Below are positions 1 through 9,946 of a stretch of DNA of 64,000 nt, piece by piece; the first letter of the stretch is position 1; each line of letters starts with the position of its first letter. The position numbers and the translations under genes were made by a program. Origin of the DNA: an uncultured Lachnospiraceae bacterium (GTDB lineage Bacteria; Bacillota; Clostridia; Lachnospirales; Lachnospiraceae); NCBI GenBank assembly GCA_947037115.1, contig CAMQTN010000004.1:1-64000 (forward strand), read 5' to 3'. The notes under the pieces are model-generated. The model was not told the DNA's origin. It worked only from the letters and a program-made list of their open reading frames with translations, and searched no databases.

Positions 1-45
1 ACACTTCTAGCTTCGTCGGCAGCGTCAGATGTGTATAAGAGACAG
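1..45 (+). other. Illumina Nextera adapter contamination: partial P5 tail (ACAC) + 8-nt i5 index (TTCTAGCT) + Read1 transposase sequence
   Basis: Positions 13-45 are exactly TCGTCGGCAGCGTCAGATGTGTATAAGAGACAG (Nextera Read 1 / Tn5 mosaic end). Positions 5-12 TTCTAGCT match my recollection of i5 index S515. Confidence 0.98.
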
Positions 46-275
46 TCCTTATACAGCGCAAAATAATCCGTCTCCATATTATCCGCATATTTTTCATAAA
101 ACTTTCTGGCATCATCCAGCGCTTTATTATAGATTCTGTTACCCAGCATCTCCTGAAAAAAGTCCAGTATCCTGCCGGTTCCGATGATCCCCAGCTCCAG
201 ATCGTGCTCTTCCAGAAAGAAATGGGCTATCTCATCGCACATCTGCGCCTTTTCCTTTTCCTCTAATGGGTACAT
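46..275 (-). CDS. DUF2164-like small protein, truncated by the adapter/contig end
   Basis: Translation MYPLEEKEKAQMCDEIAHFFLEEHDLELGIIGTGRILDFFQEMLGNRIYNKALDDARKFYEKYADNMETDYFALYK; open to the adapter junction. Confidence 0.6.
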
Positions 276-308
276 ATCCGCTCCTCTTTACACCGTTTTG
301 TGGATGTG

Positions 309-986
309 CTATTGCAACACTTGATCCAATTCACTTCTTCCGTTCTGGTATGACGCGTTTACCTCCTGATACAGACTGTTATAAAACGCATTGGCAATGG
401 GCTGTCTTTCTTTGGCCATTTTCGCCGCCCGTTCCGTATAAAATTTTGAATACAGATTCTCCAGTTTATACTTATATTCCTGAAAGAACGACGGCGCATC
501 GTCATCTTCCCCGGTGGAAACTGTCCCGTCCGGAAGCACCGAATACAGCGGTTCCGAGACAATCCCCTTGTAAAGCAATGTCCTTGCGACTCCTATTGCT
601 CCCGCCACATCCAGTTTATCCGCGTCGAATAGAATTTTCGCTTCGAGGCTCTGCGGCTGATTATTTTTTCTAAATCTGTGCGTCTGAATACACTGTTTCA
701 CCTGTTCGGCATAATCTGTGTCAAATCCCTGCCCCAAAAGGAACTGATATGCCTTATCGGCTCCTGCCGCCGCATGACATACCTTCGGATTCTCAAACTG
801 TTCTTTACGTCCAATATCATGAAGCAGACATGCTGTAATCAGCACATCATAATCCACATTGTCTTCCCCTTTTGCAATTTCCAACGCATTATACAGCACG
901 CGGTAAACATGCTCCTTATCATGGGCGCTGTCTTCCATGCAGCAAAGCATATAATCTTCGAGCAGCCGGTACGTTTTCTTATCCAT
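309..986 (-). CDS. HD-domain phosphohydrolase
   Basis: 225 aa; HDKEH...LLHDIGR...DADKLD pattern of the HD superfamily. Confidence 0.85.
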   Translation of the reverse strand: MDKKTYRLLEDYMLCCMEDSAHDKEHVYRVLYNALEIAKGEDNVDYDVLITACLLHDIGRKEQFENPKVCHAAAGADKAYQFLLGQGFDTDYAEQVKQCIQTHRFRKNNQPQSLEAKILFDADKLDVAGAIGVARTLLYKGIVSEPLYSVLPDGTVSTGEDDDAPSFFQEYKYKLENLYSKFYTERAAKMAKERQPIANAFYNSLYQEVNASYQNGRSELDQVLQ

Positions 987-1008
987 CCACGATCTCCTTC
1001 CACCCGGC

Positions 1009-2139
1009 TTAGAACAGGCTCTTCACCGTCTTCACAATCTGCGCCATCTCTTCATCCGTATTCTTGATATCGCTGGGCAGGCACAGACCTCTTGCAAAAA
1101 TATCTTCTCCTACGCTGCTGCCATCCTCATTGTGTGGACAGAAATCACAGTCTGCAAAAACCGGCTGCATATGCATGGGCTTCCAGATCGGCCGTGTCTC
1201 CGCGTTGAGTTTTTCGTCCAGAGTATCCATGATCATATCGGGTGTGACTCCGCAGTCCGGTGAAACCGTCATACAGGAGAGCCAGTTGTTGGCGTCCCCC
1301 TCCGCATTCATGGGATTCATCTGAATCGCCGGGATATCCGCAAACGCCTCCCGATAGTACTCATAAATGGCTTTCTTTTTCGCCTTGTGCTCCTCCAGAT
1401 GCATGAGCTGTCCTCTTCCGATTCCCGCCGTCACATTACTCATGCGATAGTTGTACCCGATCTGGGAGTGCTGATAGTGACGGGCCTGATCTCTCGCCTG
1501 CGTGGCAAGGAAAGTCACCTTCTTCGCGGCCTCCTCCTCTGCGGAGACAAACATGCCGCCCCCGGAGGTGGTAATGATTTTATTTCCGTTAAAGGAATAG
1601 ATCCCGTACTTACCGAAAGTGCCCGTATGCCGTCCCTTATAAGTACTGCCAAGCGATTCCGCGGCGTCCTCGATCATGGGCGTACCGTGGGCCTCGCAGA
1701 TTGCCATGATCTCGTCAAGCTTCGCAGGCGTGCCGTAGAGATGCACGCAGATCACCGCCTTGGGATTCGGATATTTCTCATAAGCGCGCTTTAAAGCCTG
1801 CGGTGACATATTCCATGTATCCGGCTCCGCGTCGATGAACACCGGCGTACCGTTCTCATACACAATCGGATTACAGGATGCGGAAAAGGTCAGATCCGAT
1901 ACGAACACTACATCCCCCTGCTTTACCCCCAGAAGCCGGAGCGCCATATGGATCGCCGCCGTTCCGGAAGATAAGGCCGCCGCATAGCCGCAGCCCGTGT
2001 AATCCGCCATCTCCTTCTCAAAGGCGTTTACATTAGGCCCCAGGGGTGCAACCCAGTTGGTATCAAAGGCTTCCTGCACAAACGCCTGCTCCTCCCCGTG
2101 CATGGTGGGCGACGACATATAAATTCTTTTTCTCTCCAT
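1009..2139 (-). CDS. DegT/DnrJ/EryC1/StrS PLP aminotransferase, PglE-like
   Basis: SSGTAAIHMALRLLGV, EDAAESLGSTYKGRHTGTFGKYGIYSFNGNKIITTSGGG (PLP lysine); adjacent to a PglF-like dehydratase. Confidence 0.9.
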   Translation of the reverse strand: MERKRIYMSSPTMHGEEQAFVQEAFDTNWVAPLGPNVNAFEKEMADYTGCGYAAALSSGTAAIHMALRLLGVKQGDVVFVSDLTFSASCNPIVYENGTPVFIDAEPDTWNMSPQALKRAYEKYPNPKAVICVHLYGTPAKLDEIMAICEAHGTPMIEDAAESLGSTYKGRHTGTFGKYGIYSFNGNKIITTSGGGMFVSAEEEAAKKVTFLATQARDQARHYQHSQIGYNYRMSNVTAGIGRGQLMHLEEHKAKKKAIYEYYREAFADIPAIQMNPMNAEGDANNWLSCMTVSPDCGVTPDMIMDTLDEKLNAETRPIWKPMHMQPVFADCDFCPHNEDGSSVGEDIFARGLCLPSDIKNTDEEMAQIVKTVKSLF

Positions 2140-2159
2140 AATTCTCTCCTCCTGAATGT

Positions 2160-2254
2160 AATAACAGTTCAGTTCTCACTGAGGCCGCAACGCAGTCTTT
2201 GTGATCTTGCACGCATGATCTGTCAGCCAAATAATGTTCTGGCTGAACTGTTTA
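2160..2254. repeat. Intergenic stem-loop element, copy 1 (AACAGTTCAG ... CTGAACTGTT)
   Basis: Perfect 10-bp inverted arms about 75 nt apart; shares the 15-mer AACAGTTCAGCCAGA (minus strand) with the element at about 20.06-20.16 kb. Confidence 0.7.
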
Positions 2255-4120
2255 CTCTGTATAATGATAGGTCGGCACGATCTTTTGAATCAGCGGCCTG
2301 ATATCCGAGCTCTCAATCTGAGACTCGTCCTTAAGTTCCTTCAACTGGGTAAAAAATTCATGTTCATCCAGTTCAATCGGTCTGCCAATATGAATCATAC
2401 GGTTTGCCGTGTCTTTCATTCCCTCTTCATCCATCAGAAGTTCCTCGTAGAGCTTCTCTCCGGGACGAAGACCTGTAAACTCAATTTTGATATCCTCGCC
2501 CACACGATAGCCCGAAAGCTTGATCAGGTTTTCCGCCAGAGAAAGGATTCTTACCGGCTCACCCATATCCAGAACGAAAATTTCTCCGCCCTTTGCGTAT
2601 GCGCCCGCCTGCAATACCAGCGATACCGCCTCTGGTATGGTCATAAAATATCGTATAATGTCCGGGTGCGTGACCGTAACCGGCCCGCCCGCCGCAATCT
2701 GCTTGCGGAAAAGAGGAATGACACTGCCGTTACTGCCAAGCACATTGCCAAAGCGCACCGCCACAAATTCCGTCTCGTAATGCTTGTCAAATGTCTGAAT
2801 AATCATCTCGCAGATCCGTTTGCTGGCACCCATGATGTTTGTGGGATTCACCGCCTTGTCGGTGGAGATCATGACAAACCGCTGTACACCGCTCATGGCC
2901 GCCGCCTGTGCGGTTTTGAATGTACCGAAAACATTATTCTTGATAGCCTCCGTCGGGCTGTCCTCCATCAACGGCACATGCTTATGGGCCGCCGCGTGGT
3001 AGACAATATCAGGTTTGTATTTGGAAAAAATGTAGTTCATCCGATTTGTATTGCGAACGGAGGCAATCAGAACTACCAGATTGAGTTCCGGATATTTCTG
3101 TTTCAGCTCCTGCTGTACATCATAAACCGAATTTTCATAGATGTCCACGATTATCATCTGCTTCGGCTTATGGTTCGCAATCTGTCTGCAAAGTTCACTG
3201 CCGATGGAGCCGCCGCCGCCGGTGACAAGCACCGCCTTCCCCTGCACATAGCCGAGAATGGAATCCATATCCACGGTAATCGGTTCCCTGCCGAGCAGGT
3301 CTTCCAGTTCCACGTCCCGCAGTTTGCTGACATTCACTTCCCCGTTTACAAGCTGATACATACCCGGCAGGGAGCGGAGCTTACAGTTTGTGTCCTTACA
3401 GATGTCCAGGATTTCTTTGATTTCCGTCCTGGGAGCGGAGGGCATGGCAACTATGATTTCGTCCACATCATAGACGTCCGCACACTCCACAATCTTATCC
3501 CGTCCGCCTGCAACCTTGATTCCCTGAATATATCTCCCCCATTTCCCCTTGTCATCATCAATGATACATTTGATGACCATGGTGGAGAAATTGCTGTTCA
3601 CAATCTCCTTGATAATCAGATTGGCCGCCTCCCCGGCGCCGATCACCATGACGGAGATCAAATTCTTCTTATTCTGCTGTTTATGCTTCAGTCCCCGGAA
3701 AAACCGATAGGAAAAACGGCTCGCAAAAATGCAGACCACCAGAACCGCCATATATGCCGGGTAATAGCTTCTGGGTACCGCCCGGGATGTCACTTTAAAA
3801 AACTGCAGACCGACGGCTCCGGCCAGCATGGACAGCACACATGCCACCACAATGTTTTGCAGCTCTGTCTCTCCGGCAAAAGCCCACAGACTGCTATAGA
3901 GATGCATAATATAGAAAATAACCAGTGTCAAAATAATATTGATCGGCAGAAAACGCTCTATCGGCTGCATGAAATGCCCCGGAATTTCATCCAGATGAAA
4001 ATCATACCGCCACAAAATAGCCACATAGCTTGCCAGTACCACACTGATCACATCGTAGATAATCAGGCATGTCCGCCTGTAAAACAATTTTGCATTAAAG
4101 GGTTTTTTTATCTTTTCCAT
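2252..4120 (-). CDS. Membrane-anchored nucleoside-diphosphate-sugar 4,6-dehydratase (PglF/WbpM/CapD family)
   Basis: N-terminal TM region; VLVTGGGGSIGSELCRQI, STDKAVNPTNIMGASKR. Start chosen at MEKIKKPF rather than the longer ORF start 4201. Confidence 0.92.
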   Translation of the reverse strand: MEKIKKPFNAKLFYRRTCLIIYDVISVVLASYVAILWRYDFHLDEIPGHFMQPIERFLPINIILTLVIFYIMHLYSSLWAFAGETELQNIVVACVLSMLAGAVGLQFFKVTSRAVPRSYYPAYMAVLVVCIFASRFSYRFFRGLKHKQQNKKNLISVMVIGAGEAANLIIKEIVNSNFSTMVIKCIIDDDKGKWGRYIQGIKVAGGRDKIVECADVYDVDEIIVAMPSAPRTEIKEILDICKDTNCKLRSLPGMYQLVNGEVNVSKLRDVELEDLLGREPITVDMDSILGYVQGKAVLVTGGGGSIGSELCRQIANHKPKQMIIVDIYENSVYDVQQELKQKYPELNLVVLIASVRNTNRMNYIFSKYKPDIVYHAAAHKHVPLMEDSPTEAIKNNVFGTFKTAQAAAMSGVQRFVMISTDKAVNPTNIMGASKRICEMIIQTFDKHYETEFVAVRFGNVLGSNGSVIPLFRKQIAAGGPVTVTHPDIIRYFMTIPEAVSLVLQAGAYAKGGEIFVLDMGEPVRILSLAENLIKLSGYRVGEDIKIEFTGLRPGEKLYEELLMDEEGMKDTANRMIHIGRPIELDEHEFFTQLKELKDESQIESSDIRPLIQKIVPTYHYTE

Positions 4121-4136
4121 ATCTGTATCCGTTTTT

Positions 4137-6665
4137 CTAAGCTTCGTCCTTTCGTGTATCGACAAGCAGAGGCCCCATGGTAAGAAGCAGACAGCAGGCA
4201 ATCGGACAGCAGGGGTGGAAGATCCACTCCGTCAGTCCTGCCACCGCAAACAGAACCAGCAGTGCAAGCGGAAACAGCGCGCATTCCCTGTCTTCTCTGT
4301 GCCGTCGATAGTAAAAGCAGGCCTGCACAAATGTCCCTATCCCCAGCAGAAGGAATACGCCTCCCACAAAAATCCCGTGGTCGTATGCTACCTGCAGATA
4401 GATATTGTGCGCATGGGCCAGATAATTGCCGTCAGGCTCCATGACGCCCATGTCATCATGCCCGTTCCTGTTCAGTCTCTCGTAATACCGCTCAAATATA
4501 TAAAGTCTTCCGTTTGTATAAGATTCCTCTTCCGCAGCTTCCGCCGCCGCCATATCCTCCGCAGAAGCAAGCAGCCTCTTTCCCCCGTTTTCCAGGTAGG
4601 GGCTCCTGTATTCCGATTCGCCGTCTCCTCTGCTGAAATACAGGAAAGCATTCAGGCACTTTTCCTCAGGAATACCCAGCACCTTCATCTGGAAGGTCTG
4701 TATAAAGCGCTCCACCGTAATATAATAGTAAGAATCCATGTCCCTGCCGTGTACCAGCTCTGTGGGAAAATCTTCAATCTCGTGGGCCCTGATGTCTGCG
4801 GCGGCCGCAGGCACTGCCCTCTGCGCCGTAAATACAATGGGAAAACCCACGATCACGGCCAACGCCATCATTCCCACCCCACGCAGAAAATGCTGCCATT
4901 TTTCCCGAAGCGGGAGTGTTTTTCCCGAAAAGAACGCCATCGGAATCACCACAGCCGCCGTCACAAGCACCGCCAGATACCCGGTTCTGGAGAGCGTAAT
5001 CAGAAGATACATCGAAGACAGGCCAAACACCGCAAGTTCCTTATAAGTGCCCGCAAGACTGGGCCGTCTCCCGTAGGCGTCCATGAATTTGATCAGCGCC
5101 GCACACACCACCAGAGCCAGATACACGGCAGAAATCGTCACCGTGTGGAAATGGAACGGATAGCGGTAATACCGAAAATACATATAAGGCCTGTGTAACA
5201 GGCAATACCCCACCGTCGCCACAAAATGAAGCAATATGCCGTTTACTATATTGTGTATCAACACTGCCTTTTTTACACCGGACGCCATCCTCAGATAACA
5301 GAGCGTGAAAACACATACCAAAAAAATCGGCCATCCTCTGGTATTCCGGTAAAGAATGAGCAACGCGAAGAAAACGCCCACCAAAATACCGTAAGGCACA
5401 GATATCCCATGAACTTTCCTTTTGAACAGATTTACCAAAGTATTGAGTATGACAATCCCTGCAAGAATGCCTGCCCACACCGTCAGTTTCAAGGCAAGAA
5501 TTTCCAGCTCGTCCGGCGTTTCTTTCCCCGCCAGCACCGCTTTATCCATAAGTGCCGCCAGTGCGTTTTTATAATACACCGGCCCGGCCGCCGCCGCTAT
5601 CACGGCGTAAATCAAATTGATCCAGTTGAAAAGTTCCTTTTTCTGATAGGTAACAATCAATGCAAGCGCAAAGAAAATGAGCACCTGCCTGTACGCCACC
5701 GTATGATGAATCTCATACAGGGCGTTCATATAATTGCAGCACCCCCAGATTGCCCCCGCAATCATAACGGACTGCAGATCATCCTGCCATCTGCCCTGCA
5801 GCACCCTGAACACTGTCCTGTCCGAAGCAATCCCCGTCCTGTCATGATTTACCGCATAAAGCCCCACTGCCACAGCGAGAATCACACCCAGCTCATAAAA
5901 AAGAATGGAGTAGATATCCGTCGTCAGGATATGGCAGGGGCCGATCGCCACCGCACAGGCGGCACCCGCCGCCACAATCAGCGGATTCAGGACAAACCGC
6001 ATTGCCCGCTCTACCGTGACCAGCGTATTGCGCTCGGGATGTTTTTCGTAATAAGCCGCGCCAAACCATGTGGCAAACACACCAAAAAGCAGGAAAACTG
6101 CGTAAAACGCCAGCGTTTTTCCCTTGCGCAGGGGTACCTCATACTCATAGTCCGCAACCACACAGCGCTGCGCGTCCTCCACGCCGTCATAGGCGCTGGC
6201 ACTGATGTAGATATTGGCATTCTCCCCCGTATTATCGGCGTAAGCCACATACAGCTCCGACTCCACGCCCTGAAGCAGGAAGTAATAGTCCCGCCCCACC
6301 TCGGTGTCGATGTTTACCTGTATTCTGCAATATCCGGGGATCGTCTCCATATCCCCGATATTGATCACCTGCTGCATGATCGTCTGCATGGACGCATCGC
6401 GGAGCACAAAATTAAACTTGTCTCCCCTCGTCACATCGGCCAGATAAATTTCTATATTTTTCAATCTGTCATACTGGGCAATAAATCTCTGCTGTACCAC
6501 ATGATCCGCATTGACTGCCTCAGAGACTTCCATTTTCTCTCTGCCGCTTACTGACTGAACCTCCTCATGGATCAGGCGAAACGGCCAGAGCGCCAGCGCC
6601 GCACACACCACCAGAATCCAGATCGAACCGCAGATGGCCTGTCTTTTATTTAAAATCCGATTCAT
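4137..6665 (-). CDS. O-antigen ligase/polymerase-like polytopic membrane protein
   Basis: 842 aa, many TM segments; LITLSRTGYLAVLVTAA and HAHNIYLQVAYDHGIFVGGVFLLLG typical of Wzy/WaaL-like proteins. Confidence 0.75.
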   Translation of the reverse strand: MNRILNKRQAICGSIWILVVCAALALWPFRLIHEEVQSVSGREKMEVSEAVNADHVVQQRFIAQYDRLKNIEIYLADVTRGDKFNFVLRDASMQTIMQQVINIGDMETIPGYCRIQVNIDTEVGRDYYFLLQGVESELYVAYADNTGENANIYISASAYDGVEDAQRCVVADYEYEVPLRKGKTLAFYAVFLLFGVFATWFGAAYYEKHPERNTLVTVERAMRFVLNPLIVAAGAACAVAIGPCHILTTDIYSILFYELGVILAVAVGLYAVNHDRTGIASDRTVFRVLQGRWQDDLQSVMIAGAIWGCCNYMNALYEIHHTVAYRQVLIFFALALIVTYQKKELFNWINLIYAVIAAAAGPVYYKNALAALMDKAVLAGKETPDELEILALKLTVWAGILAGIVILNTLVNLFKRKVHGISVPYGILVGVFFALLILYRNTRGWPIFLVCVFTLCYLRMASGVKKAVLIHNIVNGILLHFVATVGYCLLHRPYMYFRYYRYPFHFHTVTISAVYLALVVCAALIKFMDAYGRRPSLAGTYKELAVFGLSSMYLLITLSRTGYLAVLVTAAVVIPMAFFSGKTLPLREKWQHFLRGVGMMALAVIVGFPIVFTAQRAVPAAAADIRAHEIEDFPTELVHGRDMDSYYYITVERFIQTFQMKVLGIPEEKCLNAFLYFSRGDGESEYRSPYLENGGKRLLASAEDMAAAEAAEEESYTNGRLYIFERYYERLNRNGHDDMGVMEPDGNYLAHAHNIYLQVAYDHGIFVGGVFLLLGIGTFVQACFYYRRHREDRECALFPLALLVLFAVAGLTEWIFHPCCPIACCLLLTMGPLLVDTRKDEA

Positions 6666-6698
6666 ACGCTTCCTCTACCTAAAATTTTAATCATTGTT

Positions 6699-6727
6699 AT
6701 AGTATATCACAAATTCAGATGCCACAA
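6699..6727 (-). promoter_or_regulatory. Putative sigma-A promoter (TTGTGG-17-TACTAT) upstream of the O-antigen ligase-like gene
   Basis: Minus strand TTGTGG CATCTGAATTTGTGATA TACTAT, 34 bp upstream of ATG 6665. Confidence 0.4.
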
Positions 6728-6754
6728 CAAAAAACATTGAAGAAAGAATCCGAT

Positions 6755-8467
6755 TCACTCTTTTTTTACAGCAAACGCCTCTCCCTCCGTTTCCATGACC
6801 GCCATCCCCAGAAACAAGGGCAGGCCGTACCAGAAAAACAACACATATCTGGGCAGATACGTCGGCCCCAAAAGGACGGTCAGCCACAAAAGGAACAGCG
6901 GCAGAAAGGGATACATGATTTCATACCGCCTCTGATGCAGAAGCCATGTAAAAAGGAACGCATAAAGCCAGAACATGGCGCCCGGGGAAAACAGCCATGA
7001 GACAACCGGCACCTTCTCCTTCCAGACCTCCAAAGACAGCTTGCGGTACACCTCATCCAGCCAGGGAATCCTGCTCTCCCGGACCCCCGGCTCTTCCACC
7101 TCGTACCCAAAATAGGAACTGTCCTTATAAGTAAAAGTGAAAACCGTGTTGCCTCCGTACACATTGATCACCATATCAGGATACCAGAAGCCATAGGAAG
7201 TCATCCACCAGGCGTTGAGATAGACGAGCGGCTTTTTCATCCCTGCCCGCAGCCAGAGGCCGGCATACTTCGCCTTATCCTTTGCAAATGCCTCATTGTC
7301 AAAACGGTATTTTACCGGGTCGGAAAGCCTTGGTGTATACAGCAAAAGCGCCTCCTCGGACAAAACCTCGTGCAGAATTTCCCTGTCCTTTTCCGAGAAA
7401 ACCTCCGGTGCATATTTATAGGTTCTGGCCATCTGCTGAATCGGCACAGTCAGGATTTCCTGATATTCGCCGCTCTGGGCGTGTAACGCTGTCTTTAAGC
7501 CGCCGTTCACCAAAAGGCACCCCGCCACTGCACAGACCGCCAGAAAAAGCACCTGTCTCCACTGTCTTTTCCGTAAGAGAAGCAGGACAGGAACCATCAC
7601 AAGGAAGGCATAAAATCCATTGTTGCGCAGAAGCATCATAGCCATACCGCTTAACACAAAGAGAATCCGCCAGCCCTTTGAGACAAAAAACATCTCTCCC
7701 TTTCCCATTTCCAGCAGACAGACCAGCAAAAGCAGCAACGCCGACGTAAACAGTCCATCTTTAGCCGAACACAGGGTAAACATCACCACCGTCGGAAACA
7801 ATCCCAGATAAACCAGGCATACCAGACGGACAGCACGGGGTATTTTCTTTTCACGAAGATACCAGAACAGAAAGGCAAATCCTCCCGCCACAAGAATCAT
7901 CTGTAAAATGATGTAACAGGCGATACCCAGATTATAAGAATCCGTCAGTTTATGGACACCGCAGATCATTCCGCCCAGCAGAAGCACATGCACAAGCGGA
8001 TGGTGGGTGGAAAACGTTCTGGACGCCACCTGCACATATTCATCCTGCGCGTCATAGACAAAAAAACCGGGATACACCGCCAGAAACACGGGCAGCCAGC
8101 ACAGAAGGAGAAAGAAAAAAGAAAGCAGGACGGCATGCCTGTCCGCCCATTCAAGAACATTTGTTATTTTATTTGACACAGATTTTTCACTGGCACGCCC
8201 TCTCACCGACATGCCTTTTATCTGCACCCAGTCCAGAAGCCGCCACAAAAAGGGCGTCAGCACCGAGAAAACAGCGGTCAGCACGAGTATGGAAACCCAC
8301 AGCCGCCAATCCCTGATATCCACATTTTCCACGCTGTCCAGCCGTCTGCCAAACAGGAGCGCCGCCGCAAACAGGAAAGAAAAAACGCCCGCAACCAGCC
8401 GGTCTGCGTTTTCTTTTCCTCTATTCCTAATGTTCATCCCGTTCATCCACACACTCCCTGACCACAT
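6755..8467 (-). CDS. DUF6020-like polytopic membrane protein (putative GT-C type)
   Basis: AVYPGFFVYDAQDEYVQ...THHPLVHVLLLGG...; many TM segments. Confidence 0.6.
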   Translation of the reverse strand: MWSGSVWMNGMNIRNRGKENADRLVAGVFSFLFAAALLFGRRLDSVENVDIRDWRLWVSILVLTAVFSVLTPFLWRLLDWVQIKGMSVRGRASEKSVSNKITNVLEWADRHAVLLSFFFLLLCWLPVFLAVYPGFFVYDAQDEYVQVASRTFSTHHPLVHVLLLGGMICGVHKLTDSYNLGIACYIILQMILVAGGFAFLFWYLREKKIPRAVRLVCLVYLGLFPTVVMFTLCSAKDGLFTSALLLLLVCLLEMGKGEMFFVSKGWRILFVLSGMAMMLLRNNGFYAFLVMVPVLLLLRKRQWRQVLFLAVCAVAGCLLVNGGLKTALHAQSGEYQEILTVPIQQMARTYKYAPEVFSEKDREILHEVLSEEALLLYTPRLSDPVKYRFDNEAFAKDKAKYAGLWLRAGMKKPLVYLNAWWMTSYGFWYPDMVINVYGGNTVFTFTYKDSSYFGYEVEEPGVRESRIPWLDEVYRKLSLEVWKEKVPVVSWLFSPGAMFWLYAFLFTWLLHQRRYEIMYPFLPLFLLWLTVLLGPTYLPRYVLFFWYGLPLFLGMAVMETEGEAFAVKKE

Positions 8468-9368
8468 ATTGAGGAGAATTATTCATGGAAATGTACATCC
8501 GCCCGATGTACTCACCGATCAGCCCCAGCATCAGAAGAATCAGCCCGCAGAAAAAAACAAACGACGCCATCAGTGCACTGAATCCCACAGGCACAGCCGG
8601 ATTTAAAAACTTTTTGACAATCGTATAGATTCCATAGGCAAATCCCCCGCAGGCGGAAACCACGCCGATCACTGTCGCTATCCGGAGCGGTTTTATGCTG
8701 AAAGCCGTGAATCCGTTAAACCACAGCCCCAAAAGTTTGCCCATGGTATAGCCGGAGGTTCCGATCTCACGCTCCCTGTGGGTCACCTCCACATTGGCGA
8801 TTTTTTTTGTGGTGCGCAGCACAAGCCCAATCACATAGGGATAAGGATTCCCATAATTGACAAGCTCCTGCACCACAAATTTCCTCATGGCAAAATAACT
8901 GGAAATATAGAGTTCTTTCGGTTTGCCCAGCATAACCCGGGTCATAAGTTCATTGATCCTGCTGCCGAAATTACGGAAAAGGGAGTGCTGTTTATGCACA
9001 TATCTGGCATAAACCACATCATATCCCTCCTCCAGTTTGGCAAGAAGTTTTCCCGCTTCACTGGCAGGCGTCTGGCCGTCGTCATCCAGGCAGATCACAA
9101 CATCGCCGCGGGCATGCCGGAATCCCGCCATAAGTGCCGCATGCTGTCCGAAATTTTTTGCCAGATTCACGCCGCAGATATTTTTCCGCTCTGCACACAA
9201 TACGCGGATCGCCTCGAACGTATCGTCCGGTGAAGCGTCATTGACCAGAACAATCTCATATCCATATTCCGGCAATCCCTTCATCGTCGTATCAATCTCT
9301 TCCACCACCCTGCCAATCGTCTGCTCCGACCGATAGCAGGGAATCACAAAACTGACAAGTTTACTCAT
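8427..9368 (-). CDS. Family 2 glycosyltransferase (GtrB/ArnC-like, two C-terminal TMs)
   Basis: VIPCYRSEQTIGRVVEEI...VNDASPDDT...DDDGQTPASE; start chosen at MSKLVSF. Confidence 0.9.
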   Translation of the reverse strand: MSKLVSFVIPCYRSEQTIGRVVEEIDTTMKGLPEYGYEIVLVNDASPDDTFEAIRVLCAERKNICGVNLAKNFGQHAALMAGFRHARGDVVICLDDDGQTPASEAGKLLAKLEEGYDVVYARYVHKQHSLFRNFGSRINELMTRVMLGKPKELYISSYFAMRKFVVQELVNYGNPYPYVIGLVLRTTKKIANVEVTHREREIGTSGYTMGKLLGLWFNGFTAFSIKPLRIATVIGVVSACGGFAYGIYTIVKKFLNPAVPVGFSALMASFVFFCGLILLMLGLIGEYIGRMYISMNNSPQYVVRECVDERDEH

Positions 9369-9946
9369 ATTTTCTCCAATCCCCGCGTCATTTCCCATTC
9401 CGCATATCCTATCTCCATAAAGAGAACTTCCCGCACACCCTGTTCCAGCACGACAGACTCCCTTCTGTCCTCCACCATTCGAAAGCCTGCCCGCTCATAG
9501 CTTTTTCTTGCGCCCCCGTTATCCTCCAGAAAACGCAGAAAAATCTTTTGCAGGCGAAGGGTCTCAAAACCGTAGACCAGAGCCAGCTTTGCCGCAGCCG
9601 TTCCGTATCCCCGGCCAAGCGCCTCCTCCTCACCGATAAAAACACCATATTCGGCCGTTTTGGCCTTCCTGTCAATATCCCGCAGATAGACACTGCCGAT
9701 TTCCCAATCCTTTTCACATGTCTTGCCGTCATTACGTCGACCGGCATCCTCATCCCTTACGCAGATGATAAACTGTACCACACGCCCCGGTTCCACCTGT
9801 TCACGGAACCATGACATATGCCCTTCTTTTGTAAAAGGCTTCTGATAGATAAAATTCTGTCTCACAAAATCTTTATTCCGCCATGTCACAATCTTCGCCG
9901 TATCCGCCGCTGTCATGGGCCGCAAATATACCATATCCCTGTTCAT
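9365..9946 (-). CDS. GNAT N-acetyltransferase; candidate PseH
   Basis: LRPMTAADTAKIVTWRNKDFVRQNF...GRGYGTAAAKLALVYGFETLRLQKIFLRFLEDNGGARKSYERAGF; PseH/RimJ-like layout. Confidence 0.7.
   Translation of the reverse strand: MNRDMVYLRPMTAADTAKIVTWRNKDFVRQNFIYQKPFTKEGHMSWFREQVEPGRVVQFIICVRDEDAGRRNDGKTCEKDWEIGSVYLRDIDRKAKTAEYGVFIGEEEALGRGYGTAAAKLALVYGFETLRLQKIFLRFLEDNGGARKSYERAGFRMVEDRRESVVLEQGVREVLFMEIGYAEWEMTRGLEKI

Noticed and set aside
2234-4183. Long plus-strand ORF (649 aa) opposite the PglF-like gene
   Set aside because: Exact antisense shadow of a well-supported dehydratase; composition unlike a real protein. Same for 5226..6554, 11787..13088, 50746..52056 and 60529..61740.
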